A stretch of DNA of 12,719 nucleotides, from the NCBI GenBank assembly GCA_021808425.1, contig JAKBBS010000093.1:1-12719 (forward strand), given 5' to 3'. The position numbers and the translations under genes were made by a program. Below the pieces are notes generated by a model. That model ran no database searches and was not told the origin of the DNA. It saw nothing but the letters and a program-made list of their open reading frames with translations. Shown one piece after another: positions 1 to 7,052 of the stretch (position 1 is its first letter; each line of letters starts with the position of its first letter). This DNA is from Actinomycetes bacterium (GTDB lineage Bacteria; Actinomycetota; Acidimicrobiia; Acidimicrobiales; Palsa-688).

Positions 1-90
1 GCTACCGCCGTGGAACGTACCATCGAGGTGGCAGACGTCTCACTGGCTCTCGTGGTCGCAGGTCAACGCCTGGCGGCCAGAGCACGTCCG

Positions 91-1092
91 ATGCCGAGCG
101 GCGCGCCACTTCTTGAAGTAGAGGACCTCACTGTAAGATTTCCCGCTCTTCATGCCGGCAAGGCAGTCGTGGATTCCGTGAGCTTTGACATAAAGCCCGG
201 TGAAGTACTCGGAGTGGCAGGCGAAAGCGGATGCGGCAAGACTCTCCTCGGCCTCGCGATAATGGGATTGACGCCGCGCTCGTGCGAGATCACTGGAAGG
301 ATCCGCTATCGCGGAGCCGAGGTCTCCTCGATGGGACGCGCCAGGCGTAGTTTGCTCGGCCACGAGATCTCGATGGTCTACCAGGACGCGCTCTCTTCGC
401 TCAATCCCAGTATGACAATCAAAGCTCAGCTATCGCAGGTTGTCCGCCGAGGAGGCACCGATTCTCCGACCGACCTGCTGGAGATGGTAGGTCTCGACGC
501 GTCCAGGACGCTGCGCAGCTTTCCACACGAGCTTTCAGGCGGGCAGAGACAGCGCGTGCTCATCGCAATGTCCCTCTCAAGACGTCCAAAGCTGCTTTTG
601 GCTGACGAGCCGACTACAGCCCTTGACGTGACAGTGCAGGGTCAAGTTATGGATCTGCTTCTTCGACTGCGTGCCGAACGTGGATTCGCACTGATGATGG
701 TGTCACATGACCTAGCGCTCCTCGCAGACGTCAGCGACAGGCTCCTCATCATGTACGGCGGTCAGCTCGTCGAAATGGGTCCCACCCACACATTGGTCGG
801 CTCCGCTGCGCACCATTACACGAGGGGCCTGCTTGGCGCCGTTGTGTCGATTGATTCGACAGGCTCACGCTTCGCCGAGATAGCGGGGAACGTGCCCTCT
901 CCTGCCGACTTCGTCGACGGTTGCCGGTTCTCTGGGAGATGTCCGGTTGCTTCGAGTATCTGCTTGTCCACTAAACCCGCCCGTGCGGCTCTTGGACAAT
1001 CCCACGAGGTGGCCTGCCACCACCCAGTTTTGATGGCTGGCGCCGCAGCCGGCTCGGGACCTAGCAAGATGAATTCCGAGGTAGGACTGTGA
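91..1092 (+). CDS. Oligopeptide/dipeptide ABC importer ATP-binding protein (OppD/DppD family)
   Basis: This is one of the two nucleotide-binding subunits that power uptake of peptides (or nickel or similar solutes) through an OppBC/DppBC-type permease at the inner face of the membrane. From the ATG at 91 the protein has 333 residues. Walker A is GESGCGKT (44-51), the Q-loop glutamine is Q98, the signature is LSGGQ (148-152), Walker B is LLLADEP with catalytic E173, and the H-loop is H206. The C-terminal oligopeptide-family tail carries four cysteines (C278, C284, C291, C309), matching the pattern known to bind a [4Fe-4S] cluster in some DppD proteins. The reading frame is open to the window edge, so a GTG at 10 or a start further upstream is possible. 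I prefer 91 because family homology begins just after it, although it has no clear Shine-Dalgarno. The stop overlaps the next gene (GTGA), so the two ATPases are co-translated. The substrate cannot be told from the sequence. Confidence 0.9.
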   Translation: MPSGAPLLEVEDLTVRFPALHAGKAVVDSVSFDIKPGEVLGVAGESGCGKTLLGLAIMGLTPRSCEITGRIRYRGAEVSSMGRARRSLLGHEISMVYQDALSSLNPSMTIKAQLSQVVRRGGTDSPTDLLEMVGLDASRTLRSFPHELSGGQRQRVLIAMSLSRRPKLLLADEPTTALDVTVQGQVMDLLLRLRAERGFALMMVSHDLALLADVSDRLLIMYGGQLVEMGPTHTLVGSAAHHYTRGLLGAVVSIDSTGSRFAEIAGNVPSPADFVDGCRFSGRCPVASSICLSTKPARAALGQSHEVACHHPVLMAGAAAGSGPSKMNSEVGL

Positions 1093-2114
1093 CAGAGCCC
1101 ATTGTGGAGCTCAGTGACGTGGTCGTGGACTTCGCCGTGGCGGGTGGGGGCATATTCACAAAGGAGTCACTACGCGCGCTTAGAGGCGTCAGCCTGCTAA
1201 TCGCCGCTGGCGAGACTCTCGGGATCGTAGGCGAATCAGGATGTGGGAAGTCCACCCTTGCACGTGTTCTCGTCGGGCTGCAACCCCCGACGTCGGGATC
1301 TGTTCATTTGAAGGGCCAGGAGATATATCGACTTAGGGACCGCAGCCGGAGGCGATATGTCGGAACTAACGTTGGTTTGGTCTTTCAGGACCCGGCCACG
1401 GCACTGAACGGTAGGCTGCCAGTTCGCAGGATCCTTCGAGACCCCTTGGATGTCCATCGACGTGGGACTCCACCCGAGCGCGACCGGCGCGTGAAAGACC
1501 TCTTGGATCTCGTCGGGCTGCCGGCCAGCGCAGCAGATATGGCACCAAGACAGCTATCAGGCGGTCAGCGTCAACGCGTGGCCATCGCACGGGCCTTAGC
1601 CTTGGAGCCGAGCGTTATTGTCGCTGACGAGCCTACGTCCGCGCTGGACGTTTCCGTTCGAGCTCAGATACTCAACCTTCTTCTCGATCTCAAGGCTGAG
1701 ATGAACATGACGATCGTATTCATATCGCACGACATTCAGACTGTGCGTCGTATTTCCGACAGGATCGTCACAATGTACCTTGGTTATATCGTTGAGGAGT
1801 TGCCGCAGGCGACGGTGCCACAAGGCATCGCCCACCCCTACACCAAGGCGCTCTTTTCGGCAACACCGAGCCTGCTCGATCCTGGTGACCCGATTATCCT
1901 CGGAGGATCGTTTCCCTCGGCGGTTCGCCCCCCGTCGGGCTGCCCTTTCAGCACCCGGTGCTGGTGCTCCACCCCTGAGTGCACGAGCGAGGTCCCTGCC
2001 CTTCGCTTAAAGCCTGAGACGGTAGGACACCGATACCGTTGCTGGCATCCCCTCGAGGCGGAGAGTTCCCAAGACGCTGCTAGGGCCCCGCAACCGATGG
2101 AATTCCGGAGCTAA
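1089..2114 (+). CDS. Oligopeptide/dipeptide ABC importer ATP-binding protein (OppF/DppF family)
   Basis: This is the second ATPase of the same importer, expected to form the ABC heterodimer with the preceding subunit. It has 341 residues from a GTG that overlaps the upstream stop by 4 bp. Walker A is GESGCGKS (48-55), the Q-loop is Q100, the signature is LSGGQ (156-160), Walker B is VIVADEP (176-182, catalytic E181) and the H-loop is H214. The C-terminal domain is the usual oligopeptide-transporter extension with C285, C291, C293, C298 and C318, again a possible iron-sulfur site. Its length is normal for OppF/DppF. The gene ends 11 bp before the convergent stop of the acetyltransferase gene, and I see no hairpin terminator in that gap. 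As the last gene of the operon visible here, it implies permease and solute-binding genes upstream of the window. Confidence 0.9.
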   Translation: MTEPIVELSDVVVDFAVAGGGIFTKESLRALRGVSLLIAAGETLGIVGESGCGKSTLARVLVGLQPPTSGSVHLKGQEIYRLRDRSRRRYVGTNVGLVFQDPATALNGRLPVRRILRDPLDVHRRGTPPERDRRVKDLLDLVGLPASAADMAPRQLSGGQRQRVAIARALALEPSVIVADEPTSALDVSVRAQILNLLLDLKAEMNMTIVFISHDIQTVRRISDRIVTMYLGYIVEELPQATVPQGIAHPYTKALFSATPSLLDPGDPIILGGSFPSAVRPPSGCPFSTRCWCSTPECTSEVPALRLKPETVGHRYRCWHPLEAESSQDAARAPQPMEFRS

Positions 2115-2125
2115 CTTCCACGACT

Positions 2126-3133
2126 TTACTCAGAAGCCTCGACAAGAGCCAGCGAAGCGGCGGTGACGATGTCGTGCACCGAATCGGCGACCTCCCGCCG
2201 TATCGCCGGCTCGAGGAGCGAAGCCGCCTTGACCGATTCGATGCTCACTGAAACCACCCCTGGTTCCTCCCTGGAAGTCTCCCCGTCGGCCTTGGCGAAA
2301 ACCGCCCGCATAGCGGCGTTGTCGTCGAGGACGTGGGCGACGAGACGGTCCACGCCTGCCTGCTCGGCGGCAACGCCGATGGCACCGAGAAGCACGGTCC
2401 CGAGGCCACGACCCTGATTCCCGTCGGTGGTGGTGAACGCGATCTCCGCTTGGCCGCGCACGGCGGTGCGAACGTAGCGTGCTGTCGCCATCCCTTCGCT
2501 GGTTGTGGAGTCAATCGCCACCCAGGCGAAGTGGTCCACGAAGTCGATGTCGACCAGGTAGTCGATTAGCTTCTGTGACGGCGGGGTCGGACTGAAGAAC
2601 CGGCGCCTGAGCGACTCCGCTGACAGGTTGCGGATAGCGTCCGTCAAGTTCGCACGGTCACTCGGCAGAAGCGGTCGTAATAGTACACTTTTCCCGTCAC
2701 GCAAGGTCATACGGATAGGCCGGCAGTCCTCCGCTAGCCGTCTGCTCGCCAGTGCCTGTATCCGCTGGCGCGCCGATTCGATATCAATGAGCACTTCGAG
2801 GGCATCTGGGCCACCGGAGGCAAGCATGCAATCCTGCAAAGTACGGATGGTGGCACTTCGCGGAGCGTCGCGAAGCAGTGAGAGCTCGCCGAGGATCGCT
2901 CCTTGTGATGCAACTGCGATGCGACGCTCGCCCTTCGCTATCGACACTGTCACTTCGAGTATCCCGGATATTACGACCCAGAATCGGTCGCCTTTGGCTC
3001 CCTGGCTGCTCAACTCGAAGCCGGCTGGGACTTTCTCTATCGACATCAAGGATGCCAGAAGAGCGACCTCGTCACGTGTCGCTTCGTTCAAAATGTCCAG
3101 GCTGGCGAGCGCCGCCGACGGATCCTGCGGCAT
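2126..3133 (-). CDS. Cyclic-nucleotide-binding GNAT acetyltransferase, Pat/Rv0998-like protein lysine acetyltransferase
   Basis: The 335-aa protein joins an N-terminal cyclic-nucleotide-binding domain (about 10-130) to a C-terminal GNAT domain (about 148-300), the architecture and length of mycobacterial Pat (Rv0998, MSMEG_5458). Those enzymes acetylate lysines of acyl-CoA synthetases and universal stress proteins when cAMP is bound. The phosphate-binding cassette reads LGELSLLRDAPRSAT (81-95), with the Glu (E83) and Arg (R92) that bind cAMP, so nucleotide binding looks intact. The acetyl-CoA loop is QGRGLG (240-245), preceded by E230 in AEIAF, the likely counterpart of the catalytic Glu of Pat. 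The ATG is preceded by a moderate purine-rich stretch (GGGCAGGCGA). It starts 15 bp after the htrA stop on the same strand, so the two are probably co-transcribed. The function is inferred from family architecture; the targets are unknown. Confidence 0.85.
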   Translation of the reverse strand: MPQDPSAALASLDILNEATRDEVALLASLMSIEKVPAGFELSSQGAKGDRFWVVISGILEVTVSIAKGERRIAVASQGAILGELSLLRDAPRSATIRTLQDCMLASGGPDALEVLIDIESARQRIQALASRRLAEDCRPIRMTLRDGKSVLLRPLLPSDRANLTDAIRNLSAESLRRRFFSPTPPSQKLIDYLVDIDFVDHFAWVAIDSTTSEGMATARYVRTAVRGQAEIAFTTTDGNQGRGLGTVLLGAIGVAAEQAGVDRLVAHVLDDNAAMRAVFAKADGETSREEPGVVSVSIESVKAASLLEPAIRREVADSVHDIVTAASLALVEASE

Positions 3134-3148
3134 TCGCCTGCCCGCCTG

Positions 3149-4816
3149 CTACTGCGGCGGCCCGCTCGGAAGTGTCACGGAGGCGGTGGCACTCTGCCCG
3201 GTCGGCGTAGTCCACCCGATACTGACGTGGTCCCCCGGGTGCAGTTGGGAGATCAGGTTGGTCAGCGACGCCGGGGAGGTGACGCTCGTCCCGTTGAGCG
3301 ACGTGATGACGTCGTTTGCAGCCAAACCGGCGCTCGCCGCTGCTCCGTTTGCGATGACGCCAGCCACTTGGGCGCCAACGACACCTGCCGCGGTTGTCGC
3401 CGTATTGACCTCAACGCCGAGGAATGCCGTGGCACCGATGTGCACCGTGGTGCTTCCACGACCAGCGCGTATTTGCGACGCAATGGACATCGCCTCGTTG
3501 ATGGGAATGGCGAAACCCTCGTTACCCTGTGTCTGGAATGAGAACCCCGTCGAGGCTGCGGTGTCCATGCCGATAACCTGGCCAGCTGCATTGATCAGCG
3601 CCCCGCCAGAGTCGCCGGGTTGTATTGCGGCGTTCGTTTGGATCAAGTTGGAGAGCTTCTCAGTTGTCCCGTTACCGGCATCTTGCGCGGTGATGGACTG
3701 ACCGAGCGCGGTCACCTGCCCGGCGGCGCTACTTGGTGTGCCACCGACGCCGCCGGCGTTGCCGAGGCCAATCACCGAGTCGCCGACTTTAACATTTCCA
3801 GAGTTGGCTATCGACGCCACCGCCAAGCCGGACGCGCCCACGAGTTTGATGACTGCAACATCTCGGAAGCGGTCGTAACCCACGACGGTCGCCTGGTAGG
3901 TGCGGCCATTGGCCACGTCTACGACCTTGATGGCGGTCTCGCCCTCTATGACGTGGTTGTTGGTCAAGATGTAGCCGTTAGATGTGAGCACGATGCCCGT
4001 TCCGGCTGCCGCAGCCTGCTGATACGAGAGCTGGGTGTCGATATCCACCAGCCATTTGCTTGCTGTTGCGGCGACCCCGCTCAGAGCGGGATTCGTCGAG
4101 CCGGAACCAGCGCCTAGGCCCGTGCCGCCGCTGAATGGATTAAAAGTGCTTCCTCCCGAGGAACCGGTACCCGAACCCGTGCCGGTGCCCCCAGACGATC
4201 CGGTGCCGCCTGATGCCCCGGTGCCACCGGAGCTTCCCGTCGGCGTCTGACCGAGCGCCGTCTGGCTCGCCGAAGTCCATACCCCGTGGCCGATGCCGAG
4301 GCCTACCAGAAGGCCGACCGCGAGGAGAAGGGCGGTGACGACGCTCGGAAGGCTTCGCCGCGGCCTCGCGCGTCCCCAGCCTGCGGACCAGCCACCGGGC
4401 GCGTACGGCCCTGGCGGGTTCCCTCCGGGCGGGTAGGGACCTTGGCCGAATCCACCAGGTTGGTAACCACGTTGGGGATATCCGCCGGTAGGGCCCCCGT
4501 AGCCACCCTGGGTGTAGCCGCCCTGTGGGTAGGGTCCGGGTGGGTATGTGCTCGGCTGGTAGGGACTGCCGGGGGCAGCGTAGCCGCCCTGGGTGTAGCC
4601 GCCCTGTTGGTAGCCGCCCTGTTGGTAGCCGCCCTGTCCGTAAGGGCCCGGCACGCCCTGCTGCGGTTGTGCGCTCCGGCCGTCGCCGGCGGTCCAGCCG
4701 CGGTCCCACTCGGGTGGTGGCGGCGGGGGAGTCCAAGACCCCCCAGTGTGGGTCCACTGCTCAGCGCTCGGACGCTCTTCCGGCTGGGTGTCTCTTGGGT
4801 GCTCAGGATCGTACAT
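3149..4816 (-). CDS. Membrane-anchored HtrA/DegP-type serine protease with PDZ domain
   Basis: A 555-aa trypsin-like protease of the HtrA family, which degrades or refolds damaged envelope proteins. Residues 1-150 are a cytoplasmic low-complexity region rich in Gln, Gly, Tyr and Pro with QGGY repeats. One membrane helix follows at about 156-180, after RARPRRS, placing the rest outside. A Gly/Ser/Thr linker (191-240) leads to the protease domain (about 250-450), with H288 (TNNHVIEG), D319 (RFRDVAVIKL) and S403 (QPGDSGGALIN) as catalytic triad. A PDZ domain fills about 462-550. This layout is typical of actinobacterial HtrA/PepD proteins. The ATG has a good ribosome site (GGTGGGAGACC just upstream). 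A GGGAAC...GTC element upstream could be an ECF sigma promoter. The acetyltransferase gene follows 15 bp downstream. Confidence 0.93.
   Translation of the reverse strand: MYDPEHPRDTQPEERPSAEQWTHTGGSWTPPPPPPEWDRGWTAGDGRSAQPQQGVPGPYGQGGYQQGGYQQGGYTQGGYAAPGSPYQPSTYPPGPYPQGGYTQGGYGGPTGGYPQRGYQPGGFGQGPYPPGGNPPGPYAPGGWSAGWGRARPRRSLPSVVTALLLAVGLLVGLGIGHGVWTSASQTALGQTPTGSSGGTGASGGTGSSGGTGTGSGTGSSGGSTFNPFSGGTGLGAGSGSTNPALSGVAATASKWLVDIDTQLSYQQAAAAGTGIVLTSNGYILTNNHVIEGETAIKVVDVANGRTYQATVVGYDRFRDVAVIKLVGASGLAVASIANSGNVKVGDSVIGLGNAGGVGGTPSSAAGQVTALGQSITAQDAGNGTTEKLSNLIQTNAAIQPGDSGGALINAAGQVIGMDTAASTGFSFQTQGNEGFAIPINEAMSIASQIRAGRGSTTVHIGATAFLGVEVNTATTAAGVVGAQVAGVIANGAAASAGLAANDVITSLNGTSVTSPASLTNLISQLHPGDHVSIGWTTPTGQSATASVTLPSGPPQ
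4580..4639. repeat. Four tandem 15-bp repeats encoding QGGY-type units in htrA
   Basis: Four adjacent 15-bp units beginning GTAGCCGCCCTG on the plus strand encode successive Gly-Gly-Tyr-Gln/Thr-Gln units (about residues 60-79) of the HtrA N-terminal region. The last three bases of each unit vary, and the second and third copies are identical. Two more related units lie at 4499-4528. Perfect adjacent copies in frame suggest recent slippage, so copy number may vary among strains. Confidence 0.85.
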
Positions 4817-4839
4817 GGTCTCCCACCAAGCTAGGTCAG

Positions 4840-4865
4840 GACTTGACGATAAAGGTTACGTTCCC
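4840..4865 (-). promoter_or_regulatory. Possible ECF (SigE-like) promoter for htrA
   Basis: On the minus strand GGGAAC (4865-4860) is followed after 17 nt by GTC (4842-4840). This resembles the -35 GGAAC and -10 GTC elements used by many actinobacterial ECF sigma factors. It would start transcription near 4833 and give a leader of about 17 nt carrying the ribosome site. The -10 match is short and could be chance. Confidence 0.35.
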
Positions 4866-4898
4866 GTACCTGAGCGGGAGATGAGACGGACCTAATTT

Positions 4899-4942
4899 GC
4901 GCGCCATGTCATCGGGGCTAGCGCGCCATGTCATCGGGGCTA
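4899..4942. repeat. Perfect 22-bp tandem duplication between htrA and vapB
   Basis: Positions 4899-4920 and 4921-4942 are identical over 22 bp; the unit starts GCGCGCCATG and ends GGGGCTA. The copies abut exactly, as in a recent tandem duplication. Each copy contains an ATG (4906 and 4928). The second copy runs into AGGAGGTGA at 4942-4950. The region is the shared upstream zone of the divergent htrA and vapB genes, but the repeat lies outside both proposed core promoters. Confidence 0.95.
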
Positions 4943-5020
4943 GGAGGTGAATGGCCGGATCCCGTAAGAAGGTGAGACGCGTGCAACCCGTTCACCTGTG
5001 TTGGCCTGCAAGAGAAATGG

Positions 5021-5032
5021 TAGAATATTGCC
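5021..5032 (+). promoter_or_regulatory. -10 element placed for a leaderless vapB transcript
   Basis: TAGAAT (5021-5026) lies 6 nt before the GTG of the antitoxin gene, so transcription would begin at or next to the start codon. No Shine-Dalgarno is seen at the usual distance. The -35 is not obvious: TTGGCC at 5001 has only a 14-nt spacer. Leaderless genes with a TANNNT box at this spacing are common in actinobacteria. Confidence 0.5.
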
Positions 5033-5278
5033 GTGCGCACTACCATCGACTCCTCAGGGCGACTAGTGGTGCCTAAGTCGCTCAGAGACGTGCTCGGCTG
5101 GCGTGGTGGCGAGGAGGTCGAGATCCGTGCCTGCGACGGCCATCTCGAAGTGGAGCCGCTCCTAAGCCCGATGCATCTTGAGCAACGTGACGGTGGGGTC
5201 GTAGCGGTTCCCGATATCGAACTACCCACTCTGACATCGGACCTCGTGCGAGAGGCACTCGAGCAGACCCGAAGTTGA
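5033..5278 (+). CDS. AbrB/MazE-fold antitoxin (VapB-type)
   Basis: An 81-aa protein whose first 47 residues form an AbrB/SpoVT-type swapped-hairpin DNA-binding domain. The pattern TTIDSSGRLVVPKSLRDVLG, then GGEEVEIRACDGHLEVEPL, is characteristic. The C-terminal part (about 48-81) is acidic and predicted to bind and block the toxin. It starts with GTG, 7 nt after a TAGAAT box and without a ribosome site. Its stop overlaps the TTG start of the PIN-domain gene (TTGA), the usual antitoxin-first order with translational coupling. Together with the toxin it would be expected to repress its own promoter. The product assignment is strong; the symbol vapB is a class name only. Confidence 0.88.
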   Translation: MRTTIDSSGRLVVPKSLRDVLGWRGGEEVEIRACDGHLEVEPLLSPMHLEQRDGGVVAVPDIELPTLTSDLVREALEQTRS

Positions 5279-5676
5279 TCGCCGTTGACTCAAGTGTCGT
5301 CGTTGCCAGCTTCGCCTCATGGCACGAGCTTCACGAAGCTGCCCGGGTGATCCTTGACAATCACCCGTTGGCGATCGGTCACGCGATAGTCGAATCGTAT
5401 TCGGTGCTCACAAGGCTGCCGCCGCCACACCGTGCTTCGCCAGCTCTCGTGCGCGAGTTCCTCGCGGAGCGATTTCCTGACCCCTATCTGATGCTCTCGG
5501 GCGATCGGCTGCGTGACCTCCTCCCCGACATCATCGATGCCGGGGTGAAGGGCGGTGCCTCCTATGACGCGCTCATCGCCTTGACGGCCCGGGAGTACGG
5601 CGCCGAGCTTCTAAGCGGTGATCGCCGAGCGAAGATGACCTACGACGTGCTGGGCGTTCGTAGCAGGCTTCTTTGA
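5275..5676 (+). CDS. PIN-domain ribonuclease toxin (VapC-type)
   Basis: A 133-aa single-domain PIN protein, the usual VapC size, predicted to be a Mg2+-dependent endoribonuclease kept inactive by the upstream AbrB-type partner. The acidic active-site set is present: D5 (AVDSS), E40 (AIVESYSVLTRL), D98 (SYDALI) and D116 (LSGDRRA). The start is TTG overlapping the antitoxin stop by 4 bp, so toxin synthesis probably depends on translation of the antitoxin and is weak by itself. The gene ends 12 bp before the convergent stop of the acyl-CoA dehydrogenase gene. The RNA target cannot be predicted. Confidence 0.88.
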   Translation: MIAVDSSVVVASFASWHELHEAARVILDNHPLAIGHAIVESYSVLTRLPPPHRASPALVREFLAERFPDPYLMLSGDRLRDLLPDIIDAGVKGGASYDALIALTAREYGAELLSGDRRAKMTYDVLGVRSRLL

Positions 5677-5688
5677 CAGACGGAGCCG

Positions 5689-6987
5689 TCAGTTTCGAAG
5701 TTCTCTAAAGGGCCGGTTCTTGTCGTCGCTCGGCTCCTTCGGAAGTCCGAGCACACGTTCGGCAAGGATGTTGTGCTGGATCTCGTCGGTGCCCCCATAG
5801 ATCTGCGGGCCCTGCGCGAACAGCGCCATCTCCGTGAGCGGCGAGGCGAGACGCCCACCGGGAAGGCCCTGCAGGGAGGCCGCGCCGATCGAGTTGTAGG
5901 AGTGGAGCGTGCCTCGCGGCCCGGCGATGCTCAGTCCGAGGTCGCGCGACAGCCTGAGGATGATGCTCATCGACAGCTTTGCCATGTTCCCAACCCCGGC
6001 CAGGTCTGATCCGGCGGCACGCAGCGCCTTTTGGCGCAGCGTCATGTAACGCCCTATCTCGGTGAGCACGTGCAGCTGGGCGAGACCCTGACGTACCGTC
6101 GCGTCGGAGGTCACCCCGAACTCGGATGCCAGACCACGGACAAGTGCTGCGGCGCCACCGACCCCGCCAGGACCCCCGGATCCGCCTCGCGGACGCGACG
6201 CGACGAGGTCGCCCACGCGTTTGGCCAGGTCTCCGGCTATTGAACCGGGGACGGCCGTGCTGGCGCCGCCAGAGCCACCGCCGGCCCCGAGGCCGGCGCG
6301 CTCGAAGGCGAGGGTTGTGTTCGCGACCGCCCAACCATTGCCCACACCGCCGATGACTGCAGAATCTGGAACCCTCGCCTCAGTTAGGAAAACTTCGTTG
6401 AAAAGGGCCCTCCCGGTCATCTCGCGCAGCGGGCGCACCTCGACGCCGGGCTGCTTCATGTCGAACGCGAAGTAGGTAATCCCCTGGTGCTTAGGCACGT
6501 CGGGGTTGGTCCGCGCTAGCAGCATCCCCATGTCCGCAACTTGGCCTCCGGATGTCCAAACTTTCTGGCCGGTCACTACCCACTCGTCGCCGTCCCGCTC
6601 CGCTCGGCACTGCAGGCCGGCCAGGTCGGATCCGGCCGCGGGCTCACTGAAGAGCTGACACCACGACTCCTGGCCGACGACGATCGCGCTGATGTAGCGG
6701 CGTGCCTGCTCCTCTGTGCCATGCGTTGCGATGGTCGGCGCTGCCAGCAGCAGTCCGAGACCGCCCGGAGCCGGCAGCGCACCGAAGTCCGCGATGGTCT
6801 TCTGCGCCGCTACCGCCTCCGCCCGGGAAAGGCCGAGCCCGTAGCGGTCCTTGGGCAGCGTCGGAGCAGCCCACCCGGAGAGGCCGAGACGCTCCCACCA
6901 CTCGCCGACGGTCAGGTCGGGATCCCAGTTGAGTTCCAGCCACTCGTCGAGCTCGGTTACGGTTCCGGTATCGGTCAACGTGGACAT
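5689..6987 (-). CDS. Acyl-CoA dehydrogenase (FadE-like)
   Basis: A 432-aa FAD-dependent acyl-CoA dehydrogenase, expected to introduce an alpha-beta double bond into an acyl-CoA and pass electrons to ETF. The flavin and substrate signatures are intact: LFSEPAAGSDLA (112-123), WVVTGQKVWTSG (136-147) and FERAG (228-232). The C-terminal signature is QIYGGTDEIQHN (395-406). The Glu that acts as base in short/medium-chain enzymes (YEGT) is Gly here, as in many actinobacterial FadE proteins, where the base sits elsewhere. A Gly/Ser-rich segment (about 233-285) after FERAG is longer than usual. The ATG is preceded by AAGGAG at good spacing. The gene is divergent from the NUDIX gene (65 bp apart) and convergent with vapC. 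The substrate is unknown; steroid side chains or branched acyl-CoAs are possible for this subfamily. Confidence 0.9.
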   Translation of the reverse strand: MSTLTDTGTVTELDEWLELNWDPDLTVGEWWERLGLSGWAAPTLPKDRYGLGLSRAEAVAAQKTIADFGALPAPGGLGLLLAAPTIATHGTEEQARRYISAIVVGQESWCQLFSEPAAGSDLAGLQCRAERDGDEWVVTGQKVWTSGGQVADMGMLLARTNPDVPKHQGITYFAFDMKQPGVEVRPLREMTGRALFNEVFLTEARVPDSAVIGGVGNGWAVANTTLAFERAGLGAGGGSGGASTAVPGSIAGDLAKRVGDLVASRPRGGSGGPGGVGGAAALVRGLASEFGVTSDATVRQGLAQLHVLTEIGRYMTLRQKALRAAGSDLAGVGNMAKLSMSIILRLSRDLGLSIAGPRGTLHSYNSIGAASLQGLPGGRLASPLTEMALFAQGPQIYGGTDEIQHNILAERVLGLPKEPSDDKNRPFRELRN

Positions 6988-7052
6988 GCGGGACTCCTTG
7001 TGTCTTCGGCGGGAAAACCGTGCTCTGATACTAGATGTAGGGAGGTCGATTT

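Noticed and set aside
2628..3701. A 357-codon plus-strand frame across the acetyltransferase and htrA genes
   Set aside because: It spans two real genes on the opposite strand, has low-complexity composition and no recognisable domain; long antisense frames are expected in GC-rich DNA.
4899..4942. CRISPR or attachment-site reading of the 22-bp repeat
   Set aside because: There are only two directly abutting copies with no spacer, and no recombinase or mobile gene is nearby.
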